A stretch of DNA of 35,543 nucleotides, taken from NCBI GenBank assembly GCA_946624935.1, contig CAMOSN010000010.1, positions 1 through 35,543 of the forward strand. Reading direction: 5' to 3'. The position numbers were made by a program, and so were the translations under genes. The notes under the pieces were generated by a model. It was not told where the DNA came from and made no database searches. It worked only from the letters and a program-made list of their open reading frames with translations. Source of the DNA: an uncultured Lachnospiraceae bacterium. Its GTDB lineage: Bacteria; Bacillota; Clostridia; Lachnospirales; Lachnospiraceae. Below are positions 1 through 8,500 of this stretch, one piece after another (within the stretch, counting starts at the first letter, position 1; each line of letters opens with the position of its first letter).

Positions 1-6
1 AGTGGA

Positions 7-438
7 ATGAAAAATCAGAGAACGAGGATCCTCGCTGCATGCATTGCACTGGCAGCGATTCTGTCCGCAGCGGGAAGCCGGACCTTTTTTGGACCGTGCG
101 TGCATGACGACGGGAGCTTTGGCGTGTGCCACTGGGCTGGAGAAGCTATGTTTGGAATAGCCCTTCTGCTCTGCGCCCAGAGCCTGACTGCTGTACTCGT
201 GAAAAGCGGCAGCATGAGGAGAGGGCTGTTCGCAGCCATGTTCCTGACGGCGATACTGGGGATCCTCCTTCCCGGAACACTGATTCCGCTGTGCCAGATG
301 GCGACGATGCGCTGCCGGATGCTGATGCGTCCGGGAATGACGATCCTTTTTGCGCTCATGGGGATCGCAGCTGCGGCCGGCGCTTTCCTGCCGGGAGAGA
401 CTTCCCCGGAGAAGCAAAAAAGGCAGGTAGGTGTATGA
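7..438 (+). CDS. DUF4418 family membrane protein
   Basis: A 143-residue hydrophobic protein with about four membrane segments (roughly residues 8-24, 46-66, 75-95 and 110-128). It carries the FGPC and CHWAG motifs I associate with DUF4418 proteins, whose function is not known. The stop overlaps the start of the next gene in an ATGA arrangement, so it is translationally coupled to the FtsX-type permease and ABC ATPase that follow. The family often accompanies such ABC pairs, so an accessory role in that transporter is inferred. The start lies six bases from the window edge, so the ribosome binding site and promoter cannot be seen and an upstream start is possible. The long frame across its 3' half belongs to the permease reading frame extended upstream, not to a second gene. 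Confidence 0.75.
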   Translation: MKNQRTRILAACIALAAILSAAGSRTFFGPCVHDDGSFGVCHWAGEAMFGIALLLCAQSLTAVLVKSGSMRRGLFAAMFLTAILGILLPGTLIPLCQMATMRCRMLMRPGMTILFALMGIAAAAGAFLPGETSPEKQKRQVGV

Positions 439-1640
439 TCCGTATTTCAAAATTGCCGCTGATCAATCTTCTGCGAAGACCGGGGCGGAGCATCGCTCTG
501 GTTTTGCTGACGGCATTTCTGGGATTTTCCATATTCGGGGGATCGGTGATCGTCATGTCTCTGCGACAGGGGCTTTCCAGTCTGGAGAACCGCCTCGGCG
601 CAGACATTATCGTGGTGCCGTCCGAAGCGCAGTCCAAAAGCAGCTTTAAAAATATGCTCCTCCAGGGAACGACCGGCGCTTTCTATATGAGCAGCGATAA
701 CCTGGAAAGGACGCTGGAGGTGGAAGGCGTAGAGAGCGCTGCGGCGCAGATCTTTCTGGCTTCGCTGAAGGCGGACTGCTGTTCCATTAAGATCCAGGTG
801 ATCGGATTTGATCCGGAGACAGATTTTATCGTGCAGCCCTGGATCGAGGAAAGCTGTTCAAAAGATCTGGGGCCGCTGGAGGTGGTGGTCGGGACCAATG
901 TCGGTGCGCAGGTCGGGGAAACACTGAAGATCTATGAGGAGCGGTGTCATGTTGCCGGACGTCTGGCAGCTACCGGAACCGGTCTGGACAGCGCCGTGTA
1001 CTGCACGATCGACACCATGAAGCAGCTTCTGAAGGCCGCCGAGGCCAAAGGAATCACGCATAAGGTGACCAGCGACGATGAAGACGTGATCTCGGCGATC
1101 TATGTAAAGGTCCGGGAAGGCTATGACATCGGAAAGGTCAATAGTGCGATTCAGGGGCATACAAGAAAGGCAAGCGCTGTCCGGACCAGGAGCATGATCA
1201 CCGATGTATCCGGCGCGCTGTCGGGGGTCGCGCAGACCGTGACAGGGCTGATCGGGGCAGTCTGGATCCTTGCGTTCCTGATCCTCCTGGTAGCTTTTGT
1301 GATGATCGCGAATGAGCGGAAGAAGGAATTTGCGCTCCTGAGGCTGCTGGGAACCTCCAGGCGCATGCTCGGCGCTTTGATCCGCCGGGAGATGGCGCTG
1401 TGCTCGCTGACGGGAGGAGCGCTCGGAATCGCAGCTGCAGCAGCGCTGGTGTTTCCGTTTTCCGCACTGATCGAGACCAGGCTGAAGCTGCCGTATCTGA
1501 TGCCTTCCGCACCGGTACTCGCATTGACCGCCGCGGGAGCTCTTCTGGCGGTGCTGCTGGCCGGCACGGCTGCGTCCGCGTGGGCGGCAGGGCGCCTTGG
1601 AAGGGTGGATCCGGGAACGGTTCTTCGGGAAGGAAACTGA
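435..1640 (+). CDS. ABC transporter permease, FtsX/MacB type
   Basis: 401 residues. The N-terminal membrane segment (about residues 17-40) is followed by a large extracytoplasmic region (about 45-265) with the ADIIVVPSEA stretch typical of MacB-like periplasmic core domains, then an FtsX domain with three membrane helices (about 275-300, 325-350, 360-385). The ATG at 435 was chosen because it overlaps the upstream stop (ATGA) and begins the positively charged leader MIRISKLPLINLLRRPGRS; the open frame continues upstream but only in the shadow of the DUF4418 gene. With the ATPase 20 bp downstream it should form a type VII-like exporter or mechanotransmission ABC system. The substrate cannot be told from sequence; export of a peptide, lipid or antimicrobial compound is the usual guess. 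Confidence 0.85.
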   Translation: MIRISKLPLINLLRRPGRSIALVLLTAFLGFSIFGGSVIVMSLRQGLSSLENRLGADIIVVPSEAQSKSSFKNMLLQGTTGAFYMSSDNLERTLEVEGVESAAAQIFLASLKADCCSIKIQVIGFDPETDFIVQPWIEESCSKDLGPLEVVVGTNVGAQVGETLKIYEERCHVAGRLAATGTGLDSAVYCTIDTMKQLLKAAEAKGITHKVTSDDEDVISAIYVKVREGYDIGKVNSAIQGHTRKASAVRTRSMITDVSGALSGVAQTVTGLIGAVWILAFLILLVAFVMIANERKKEFALLRLLGTSRRMLGALIRREMALCSLTGGALGIAAAAALVFPFSALIETRLKLPYLMPSAPVLALTAAGALLAVLLAGTAASAWAAGRLGRVDPGTVLREGN

Positions 1641-1659
1641 AGCCGCGGAGGATGAGAGA

Positions 1660-2430
1660 ATGAAAATAGAAGCTTGTGCCATAGAAAAGTGGTATTTCCG
1701 GGGAAAAGGCGATACGAACCGGTTCTTTGCGGTAAAGCAGACAGATCTGACGCTGGAGCCGGGAAAGGTGACGGTCCTGACCGGACGCAGCGGAAGCGGC
1801 AAGACGACACTGATGCATATGCTGTCCGGACTGCTGACGCCTGACGGAGGAAAAGTGCTTGCGGACGGAAAGGATCTGTACGCGCAGGAGGACAAAGCGC
1901 TGTCCGGATTTCGCAATGCGCATTTCGGGATGATCCCCCAGGGAGCGGATGTCCTTCCCGTGCTGACGGTCATGGAGAATATCCTGCTGGTACAGGGAAT
2001 CTATGCGAACCAAAGCAGGAACCCGGGCGCGGATCGGAGTGTCGGTGTACAGGACCGGGCACAGAAACTTTTGGGGGAGATGGGAATCGCAGATCTGGCT
2101 GATGTACCGGCCGGCGAGCTCTCCGGCGGAGAGCGCAGGCGCGTGTGCGTGGCGAGAGCGCTTGCAGGGACGCCGGACGTGATCTTTGCGGATGAGCCGA
2201 CCTCCGATCTGGATGACGAAAATATGCAGATCGTGCTGCAGATGCTGAAAAAGGCGGCGGATGAGGGGGCAGCCGTTCTGATTGTGACGCATGATCAGGA
2301 GGCGCTGGACTATGCGGACGTGTGCCTGAAAATGCATGCAGGCGTTCCCGGTCCTGCCGTGCAGACGGAAGACAGAGAAGCTCCTTCATGCCAGGAAGGC
2401 GGAGCAGGCTCTGACCTTCAGATCGTCTGA
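1660..2430 (+). CDS. ABC transporter ATP-binding protein (LolD/MacB-like)
   Basis: 256 residues with a complete ABC ATPase core: Walker A GRSGSGKT at 42-49, Q-loop Gln at 94, signature LSGGE at 154-158, Walker B VIFADEP at 174-180, a D-loop (SDLDD) and switch His at 211. The ATG at 1660 follows a purine-rich GAGGATGAGAGA stretch and lies 19 bp after the permease stop; the frame is open further upstream but overlaps the permease. It should power the FtsX-type permease in the cytoplasm. The last ~25 residues after the H-loop region are low in recognisable motif. No terminator directly after the stop was found. Confidence 0.9.
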   Translation: MKIEACAIEKWYFRGKGDTNRFFAVKQTDLTLEPGKVTVLTGRSGSGKTTLMHMLSGLLTPDGGKVLADGKDLYAQEDKALSGFRNAHFGMIPQGADVLPVLTVMENILLVQGIYANQSRNPGADRSVGVQDRAQKLLGEMGIADLADVPAGELSGGERRRVCVARALAGTPDVIFADEPTSDLDDENMQIVLQMLKKAADEGAAVLIVTHDQEALDYADVCLKMHAGVPGPAVQTEDREAPSCQEGGAGSDLQIV

Positions 2431-2535
2431 TCAGATCAACAGGCTCTGGAATGTTGGACGAACGATCGAAAATATGGTATAACGGTTTTCCGACAAGACG
2501 ATGCCAGCTGGTATAATGCCTGTCAGCCGGTATAA

Positions 2536-2718
2536 TGCATCAGCATTTTCGGCATGCTGCTGTTCATCACTTCCGGAATATCGGGCACACCGCTGAAAAA
2601 GGTGATCAAAGAAATCATGGCACCTTTGCTGGCGATGATCATCGTTCTGATCATCATCACCTATGTGCCGGATGTCGTACTGTTCCTGCCGCGGCTGCTG
2701 ATGCACTATACAGGCTGA
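2536..2718 (+). pseudogene. Remnant of TRAP transporter large permease (DctM), C-terminal end only
   Basis: The frame ending at the TGA at 2716-2718 translates to a hydrophobic segment containing GMLLFITSGISGTPLKKV, then a PLLAMIIVLIIITYVPDVV helix and a LPRLL end. This is the pattern of the last transmembrane helix and C-terminus of TRAP large permeases (DctM family, normally about 430 residues). Only about 60 residues remain: a stop (TAA at 2533) closes the frame just upstream and no upstream permease sequence is visible. A strong terminator follows 10 bp later, as expected for the last gene of a former operon. The assignment rests on pattern recognition. A 55-residue membrane peptide starting at ATG 2554 could in principle still be made. 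Confidence 0.6.
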
Positions 2719-2728
2719 CAAAAAAATT

Positions 2729-2755
2729 ACGCACAGGGTTTCCCTGTGCGTTTTT
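2729..2755 (+). terminator. Rho-independent terminator
   Basis: Perfect 10 bp stem (ACGCACAGGG / CCCTGTGCGT) with a TTT loop followed by a T run. It lies 10 bp after the DctM remnant and would end the ancestral TRAP operon; today it also separates the ABC operon from the YhcH-family gene. Confidence 0.85.
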
Positions 2756-2780
2756 GGGACAGGGGACGGTTCTATGTCCC
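2756..2780. repeat. GGGACAGGGGACGG-type palindromic repeat
   Basis: GGGACAGGGGACGG followed by TTCTATGTCCC, ending in an inverted copy of GGGACA. I recognise this as a short extragenic repeat that occurs in many copies in diverse bacterial genomes and resembles REP sequences mobilised by RAYT-type transposases. One copy only is visible here, between a terminator and the YhcH-family gene. Confidence 0.45.
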
Positions 2781-2820
2781 AAATCGGAAAATGGTATACT
2801 TTACGCGAAAGGAGTTTACT

Positions 2821-3276
2821 ATGATTATAGACAGTATCGGCAATTGGAGATCGTACATCGGCATCGCCCCGCATTTCGAGGAGGCGGTCGCCTTCGCGCT
2901 GACGCTCGCGGACAAGGGCCCCGGACGCTATGAATGTGAGAGCCTCCCTGACGGCGCAGTCTTTGCCATGATCCAGGAAGGGGATACGGCTCCCTGGGAG
3001 GACGGACAGGTGGAAGCCCACAGAAAATATCTGGATATGCAGATCATGCTGGAGGGCGGGGAGACCGTCGGCTATGCAGATGTTGCAGGCCTGAAGGAGA
3101 CGGTTCCCTACAGCGAGGAGAAGGACATCATCTTCTATGAGAACGGCGGACAGCCCGTCCGCATCGAGAAGGGCATGTTCTATCTGGTGCTGCCGCAGGA
3201 CGGCCATATGCCGTGCCGGCAGATGGATGGCCCGGGACGTTTCCGCAAGATCGTGCTGAAGGTCCGCCTGCAGTAA
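2821..3276 (+). CDS. YhcH/YjgK/YiaL family protein (DUF386)
   Basis: 151 residues, matching the usual size of the family (about 150). Conserved features visible: HRKYLDMQ at 67-74, PYSEEKDIIFY near 96-106, and the PQDGHMP loop at 125-131, giving the His/Glu cluster that binds metal in the cupin-like barrel. Family members (for example NanQ) act in sialic acid or other sugar-acid catabolism, probably as anomerases. The start ATG 2821 has AAAGGAG eight bases upstream; a TATACT at 2795-2800 may be the -10 box. The family is often next to TRAP transporter genes for sugar acids, and a TRAP permease remnant lies directly upstream, so this looks like the survivor of a decayed uptake locus. Confidence 0.88.
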   Translation: MIIDSIGNWRSYIGIAPHFEEAVAFALTLADKGPGRYECESLPDGAVFAMIQEGDTAPWEDGQVEAHRKYLDMQIMLEGGETVGYADVAGLKETVPYSEEKDIIFYENGGQPVRIEKGMFYLVLPQDGHMPCRQMDGPGRFRKIVLKVRLQ

Positions 3277-3332
3277 GAGATGCAAAAGCAGATGACAGGG
3301 CAGTGAACGATATGCCGTACCAAAGCATGCGT

Positions 3333-3362
3333 AAAGGGAGAGTGCAGCGTCACTCTCCCTTT
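3333..3362. terminator. Bidirectional terminator or 3' hairpin between convergent genes
   Basis: Perfect 12 bp stem AAAGGGAGAGTG / CACTCTCCCTTT with a 6-base loop. It lies between the convergent YhcH-family gene and the editing protein gene, whose stop codon is inside the hairpin. The flanking A and T runs on both sides fit termination in both directions. Confidence 0.7.
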
Positions 3363-3904
3363 AAGGTTACGGTAATCATATCGTGTCCCATGGCCTTTAA
3401 GAGCGGACCGAACATATCCTGTGTGCGCAGCTTCAGGCTGGAGGTGTTGATACAGGGATGGCAGCCCACGAATTCTCCCTTCAGCACGTCCTCATCCACG
3501 ATCAGCTGCACGGCATGCCCGGTGTCGTTCATCAGGCCGAGGATGCTTGCAGAACCGGGGGTGTTGTCCAGGTACTGTTCCATTTCCTCCCCTGTGGCAA
3601 AGGACAGGCGGCTGCAGCCGAGCTGAGGGGGCAGCTCCTTGGTCTTGAATACTTTGTCGCCGGGCATCATCAGCAGGTAATAGCTGGTGTGCTGCCGGTT
3701 GGTAAGGAACAGGTTCTTGCACACGGTAGCGCCGAGAACGGAGTCGATGTCCCGGCAGGCTTCCATGGTGTAAGCCTCGGCGTCGGGGTGATCCGTACGC
3801 CAGTATTCAAGCCCGAGACGGTCCAGCAGGTCATAACAGCGAATTTCCTTTTCCAGCCGCCCTGCATTCGATACAGGTCTTCCTTTATACAACATCAAAT
3901 CCAT
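3350..3904 (-). CDS. Prolyl-tRNA editing protein, ProXp-ala / PrdX type (YbaK fold)
   Basis: 184 residues. It carries the YbaK/INS-like pattern: the AEAYTMEA and CKNLFLTNR segments (with the catalytic-region Lys of CKNLF), a KTKELPPQL helix, LNDTGHAVQLIVD and the diagnostic GCHPCINTSSLKL loop near residues 148-160. Such enzymes hydrolyse mischarged Ala-tRNA(Pro) in trans in the cytoplasm. ATG at 3904 was chosen because GAGGTAG lies at good spacing. It begins six bases after the stop of the upstream Mbeg1-like gene, and that TAG stop is part of this ribosome binding site, so the two genes are co-translated. Confidence 0.88.
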   Translation of the reverse strand: MDLMLYKGRPVSNAGRLEKEIRCYDLLDRLGLEYWRTDHPDAEAYTMEACRDIDSVLGATVCKNLFLTNRQHTSYYLLMMPGDKVFKTKELPPQLGCSRLSFATGEEMEQYLDNTPGSASILGLMNDTGHAVQLIVDEDVLKGEFVGCHPCINTSSLKLRTQDMFGPLLKAMGHDMITVTLKGE

Positions 3905-3910
3905 GAATTT

Positions 3911-5113
3911 CTACCTCACTGTCTGGTTTGTGCCGCTTGTTTTCTTTGTATGCTGCACTCTGTCAGCCTCCGGTGCCTCGATCATTTCCTGCGGATCCGG
4001 TTTTCGGCCATCGGTCAATCCTGTCAGAAAGGTATTCCAGCCGCTTTTGAACAGGTCCGTAAAGGTCGTGATAAAGGTTTTCTGTTCTTCGCTGCTCATT
4101 TCCCGGAAGGAACGGAAATGTTCCTTGAGCTGGGGGAGCGTGAACCTGCCCAGATCTGTCAGGGTATCCGCACCGCCGGAGGTAAGGATCTCAAACAATG
4201 TCTCTACGAAAGCCTGGCGGTCTTCATAATCGATCTTCTCAACCCAGGCCTGCAGTGTTTTTTCCAGAAATGCACTCACCGGAGTCAGCGACGCTGCTTC
4301 CCGAAGGGAAGTGCCCAGAACCTCCCATGTCATTAGATCATGCTGATAAATGCCCTTTCCGCTGCTTTTGACGATATGATGATCATATCCGTGATGGAGC
4401 AGGAGACCGAATACCGAGCCTTCCGGAATGATGCTGCAGACCTTCGGAAGGATTGCCTGGTACTGCTGCGAGGCAACCACATCGGACAGAAAGCCCGGGC
4501 CGTCGTTATTATAAACTTCCAGAATCCGGTCGCAAACCTGCGGAGCACAGAATGCGGAGGCATATACCGCAAAATTGCCGCCCTTGGAATGACCTCCGAT
4601 CCGAAGAGGGCACTGCGTATCCTTCAGATACAGCGAAAGATAGTCGGCCGCATGCTTCTGCCCGGGGGTTTCACTTAGAAAGCTGAGATTGAAATCCTCC
4701 TTCCAGCCGGCGAGGGTGTTGTCGGTCCCGCGAAACGCAGCATAGGCGGTCCCGTCCGGCAGAAAAAAGGTCACGGCACACATCTGCTCCTCCCGTTCCT
4801 TCGAGAAGCTGTTTACATAGCCGCCGATCTGAACATCCGCATAACGCGGTGTCTGTGCCATTTTATACAGAAGCAGCGGGGATTTTCTGGTTGATCCGTC
4901 CGCTGCGCGTTCGAGGGCATTTTGATGCAGCTCCAGATAGCGTCCGGCAGCCTCTGAAATGGATATGGTATCGGTTGAGTCCATTCCCGGAGCGATGTTT
5001 TCAAAGTGTACATAGGATGCTTCACATAGAATCAAATTGTCTGCTTCATTGAACGGGCGCAGTGAGAAGGGAATATCTCCGCGCCAGTCCAGATAATCCA
5101 TGATGGATGCCAA
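3911..5113 (-). CDS. Mbeg1-like / DUF2974 family alpha/beta hydrolase
   Basis: 400 residues with TTG as the probable start: GGAGG sits nine bases upstream of it, while the next in-frame ATG (5101) would be 21 bases away. The N-terminus (MDYLDWRGDIPFSLRPFNEADNLIL, from residue 5) is characteristic of the Mbeg1-like family, followed by a lipase-like core with AAFRGTD near 125-131 and the nucleophile elbow GHSKGG at 174-179 (Ser176). No signal peptide, so a cytoplasmic hydrolase is predicted; the substrate is unknown. The residues after about 260 form a mainly charged helical tail of unclear role. It is the first gene of a two-gene minus-strand operon with the prolyl-tRNA editing gene. Confidence 0.8.
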   Translation of the reverse strand: MASIMDYLDWRGDIPFSLRPFNEADNLILCEASYVHFENIAPGMDSTDTISISEAAGRYLELHQNALERAADGSTRKSPLLLYKMAQTPRYADVQIGGYVNSFSKEREEQMCAVTFFLPDGTAYAAFRGTDNTLAGWKEDFNLSFLSETPGQKHAADYLSLYLKDTQCPLRIGGHSKGGNFAVYASAFCAPQVCDRILEVYNNDGPGFLSDVVASQQYQAILPKVCSIIPEGSVFGLLLHHGYDHHIVKSSGKGIYQHDLMTWEVLGTSLREAASLTPVSAFLEKTLQAWVEKIDYEDRQAFVETLFEILTSGGADTLTDLGRFTLPQLKEHFRSFREMSSEEQKTFITTFTDLFKSGWNTFLTGLTDGRKPDPQEMIEAPEADRVQHTKKTSGTNQTVR

Positions 5114-5162
5114 GGTTTTCTACCTCCTTCTTCCGGCAGCCGTATGATGAGGCCGGGCCGGT

Positions 5163-5264
5163 TTTATTCTTCATCGCGCAATACCCGTGACTTAAGTCAT
5201 GGGATACGCGCACAACAACAATTTCGTCTTCATCGTGTAGTTCAAGCTCGCGATGAAGAATAAA
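5163..5264. mobile_element. Degenerate hairpin-ended element resembling IS200/IS605 ends or a MITE
   Basis: A perfect 16 bp inverted repeat (5163-5178 and 5249-5264; arm TTTATTCTTCATCGCG) encloses about 70 bp. Inside the left arm lies a near-perfect 20-base palindrome at 5184-5203 (CCCGTGACTT / AAGTCATGGG) flanked by GCGC motifs. The CCCATGACTTAAGTCACGGG type of hairpin is one I associate with ends of IS200/IS605-family (TnpA/TnpB) elements in Clostridia. No transposase or TnpB remains. A structured RNA is the other reading. Confidence 0.4.
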
Positions 5265-5289
5265 CGCTACGCGAGTCTTGACTTTGCAG

Positions 5290-5338
5290 TGCCGCACGGC
5301 GTGCCGGGGATGCCTGTATGTGCCGCACGGTGTGCCGG
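5290..5338. repeat. Two direct copies of an 18 bp GC-rich repeat
   Basis: TGCCGCACGGCGTGCCGG at 5290-5307 and the same sequence with one change at 5321-5338, a period of 31 bp. It lies in the non-coding spacer before carB, just after the hairpin element. Nothing indicates function. The rest of 5340-5490 shows nothing I can assign. Confidence 0.6.
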
Positions 5339-5497
5339 ATATATTCCGGCGTTGTCCGCAGCCGGACAGATGCCAATGGACTTTCATTCATAAGAAAATC
5401 CGATTTCCGGCAGGTTTGCGGGCAGCCGTACATGGATTGTAGCATAGATTTGCAACAACATGCATAAAAATCAAAGGGAATCTGGAAAATCTTTGGA

Positions 5498-5526
5498 TTT
5501 ACGTTTTTGGGCAAATCCCATAAAAT
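5498..5526 (+). promoter_or_regulatory. Sigma-A promoter of carB
   Basis: TTTACG (5498-5503), a 17 bp spacer, then TAAAAT (5521-5526). The predicted leader is about 60 bases and contains a small hairpin GATCAG-AGAGC-CTGATC just before the ribosome binding site. An AAATC-TTTG-GATTT palindrome overlaps the -35 box and could be an operator. Confidence 0.55.
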
Positions 5527-5593
5527 AGAAAAGATATAAAAAGCAGTAGACAGTATATCAGATCAGAGAGCCTGATCAGAAAGGGAACACTGT

Positions 5594-8500
5594 ATGGCAC
5601 AAAGAACGGACATCCATAAAATTCTGATCATCGGGTCCGGTCCGATCATTATCGGACAGGCCTGTGAGTTTGACTATTCCGGTACACAGGCCTGCAAGGC
5701 ACTGCACAGCCTCGGATATGAGATCGTTCTGGTCAATTCCAACCCCGCTACAATTATGACAGACCCTGAGATGGCTGATATTACTTACATCGAGCCGCTG
5801 AATGTGGAGCGCATGGAACAGATCATCGACAAGGAGCGCCCGGATGCGCTGCTGCCGAACCTGGGCGGCCAGTCCGGCCTGAACCTGTGCTCGGAGCTTT
5901 ATAAAGCCGGCATCCTGGATAAGTACGGGGTGCAGGTGATCGGCGTACAGGTGGATGCGATCGAGCGCGGTGAGGACCGGATCGAGTTCAAGGAGACCAT
6001 GGACGCTCTGGGCATCGAAATGGCGCGCAGTGAGGTGGCATACAGTGTCGAGGAGGCCCTTGCGACAGCGGACCGCCTCGGCTATCCGGTGGTCCTGCGT
6101 CCGGCCTACACCATGGGCGGCACCGGAGGCGGTATCGTATATAATAAGGAAGAACTGAAAACAGTCTGCGCCCGCGGCCTGCAGGCCAGCATGATCCATC
6201 AGGTCCTGGTGGAGGAATCGATTCTCGGCTGGGAGGAGCTGGAGCTGGAGGTTGTCCGCGATAAGGACAACAACATGATCACGGTGTGCTTCATCGAAAA
6301 TGTGGATCCGGTGGGCGTGCATACCGGCGACTCGTTCTGTACGGCACCGATGCTTACGATCGATGAGGAGCTGCAGAAGCAGCTGCAGGAGCAGGCTTAC
6401 AAAATCGTGGAGCACATTGGCGTGATCGGCGGAACCAACGTGCAGTTTGCGCATGATCCGAAGAGCGGCCGCGTGGTCGTGATCGAGATCAACCCGAGAA
6501 CCTCCCGTTCCTCGGCCCTGGCGTCCAAGGCGACCGGCTTCCCCATCGCACTGGTTTCTGCCAAGCTGGCGACCGGCCTTACACTGAAGGATCTGCCCTG
6601 CGGAAAATACGGAACACTGGATCAGTATCATCCGGACGGCGATTACGTAGTGGTGAAGTTTGCGCGCTGGGCATTCGAGAAATTCAAGGGCGTGGAAGAC
6701 CGGCTCGGAACGCAGATGCGTGCGGTCGGCGAGGTGATGAGCATCGGAAAGACCTACAAGGAAGCCTTCCAGAAAGCCATCCGGTCGCTGGAGAAGGACC
6801 GCTACGGCCTTGGCTTTGTCGGACATTTCCACGACATGAGCAAAGATGAGCTGATGCGCGCGCTGGTAAATGCCGGCAGCGAGCGGCACTTCATTATGTA
6901 TGAAGCCCTTCGCAAGGGTGCTACAGTGGACGAGATCTTTGAAGCCACTCAGGTCAAGGCGTACTTCGTAGAGCAGATGAAGGAACTGGTGGAGGAGGAA
7001 GAAGCTCTGCTTGCGTGCAGGGGAAGCCTGCCCTCCGATGAGGCACTGACCCAGGCAAAGAAGGATGGCTTCTCTGACAAATACCTCAGCCAGATCCTGG
7101 AGATCCCGGAGGCACAGATCCGCGAAAAGCGCGAGGCGCTCGGCGTGACCGAGTGCTGGGACGGCGTTCATGTGAGCGGCACGCCCGACAGCGCCTACTA
7201 TTATTCCACTTATAATGCGCCGGATAATGATCCGGTGCACACCGAACGTCCCAAGGTGATGATCCTGGGCGGCGGTCCGAACCGCATCGGGCAGGGCATC
7301 GAGTTTGATTACTGCTGTGTACATGCTGCCAAATCGCTGCGGGAGCTGGGCTTTGAGACCATCATCGTCAACTGCAACCCCGAGACGGTGTCCACCGATT
7401 ACGACACCTCCGACAAGCTCTACTTCGAGCCGCTCACGGTGGAGGATGTGCTGAGCATTTACCGCAAGGAAAAACCGGTCGGTGTGATCGCTCAGTTCGG
7501 CGGACAGACTCCGCTGAACATCTCCGCAGAGCTCAAGGCCAACGGCGTGACCATCCTTGGCACCCAACCTGAGGTCATCGACCTGGCGGAGGACCGCGAT
7601 CAGTTCCGCGCCATGATGGACAAGATCGGGATCCCGATGCCCGAATCGGGAATGGCGACCACGGTCGACGAAGCGATTGCCATCGCAACGCAGATCGGAT
7701 ATCCGGTGATGGTGCGTCCCTCCTATGTGCTTGGCGGACGCGGCATGGAGGTCGTGTACGATGACGAGAGTATGACCGACTACATGAATGCGGCGGTCGG
7801 CGTAACGCCCGACCGTCCCATCCTGATCGACCGGTTCCTGAACCATGCACTGGAGTGCGAGGCGGATGCCATCAGTGACGGAAATCATGCATATGTGCCC
7901 GCTGTGATGGAGCACATCGAGCTGGCCGGCATACATTCCGGCGACAGCGCCTGCATCGTTCCTTCAAAGCACATCCCGGAGGATGCGCTCGAAACGATCA
8001 AGACCTACACCCGCCGCATCGCGGAAGAGATGCATGTGGTCGGTCTGATGAACATGCAGTATGCCATCGAGGACGGCAAGGTGTTTGTGCTGGAGGCCAA
8101 TCCGCGTGCATCCCGTACCGTACCGCTGGTGTCGAAGGTGTGTAACACCCGCATGGTGCCCATCGCCACGGACATCATCACCTCCTCCATCACGGGCAGA
8201 AAATCACCGGTGTCGGAGCTGAAGGAAAAAGAGATTCCCTATTACGGAATCAAGGAAGCGGTATTCCCGTTCAACATGTTCCAGGAGGTCGATCCGGTGC
8301 TCGGGCCGGAGATGCGCTCCACCGGCGAAGTGCTGGGAATCGCAGCCACCACCGGCGAAGCCTTCTTCAAGGCCGAGGAAGGCGCAAAGGCGGAGCTTCC
8401 GATGGAAGGAACCGTGCTGATCTCCGTAAACCGCAAGGACAAGCCCGAGATCGCCGAGATCGCGAAGATCTTCCACCAGTGCGGCTTCCGCCTGATGGCT

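Noticed and set aside
126-434. Upstream extension of the FtsX permease frame
   Set aside because: It overlaps the DUF4418 gene, and the protein it would add has no sense; the ATG at 435 starts the typical leader.
2431-2540. Promoter formed by the TATAAT boxes after the ABC operon
   Set aside because: Two perfect TATAAT sequences (2512 and 2531) exist, but no acceptable -35 box lies at 16-18 bp and no intact gene follows directly; they are kept only as part of the repeat observation.
5046-5387. Minus-strand frame of 113 codons across the hairpin element
   Set aside because: It runs through both inverted repeat arms and into the 5' end of the Mbeg1-like gene in another frame; the peptide is only the translation of the repeats.
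5576-7936. A 786-codon open frame on the minus strand opposite carB
   Set aside because: It is the antisense shadow of carB, created by GC-rich codon use; its translation is His/Arg/Leu-rich low-quality sequence with no domain, and it has no ribosome binding site.
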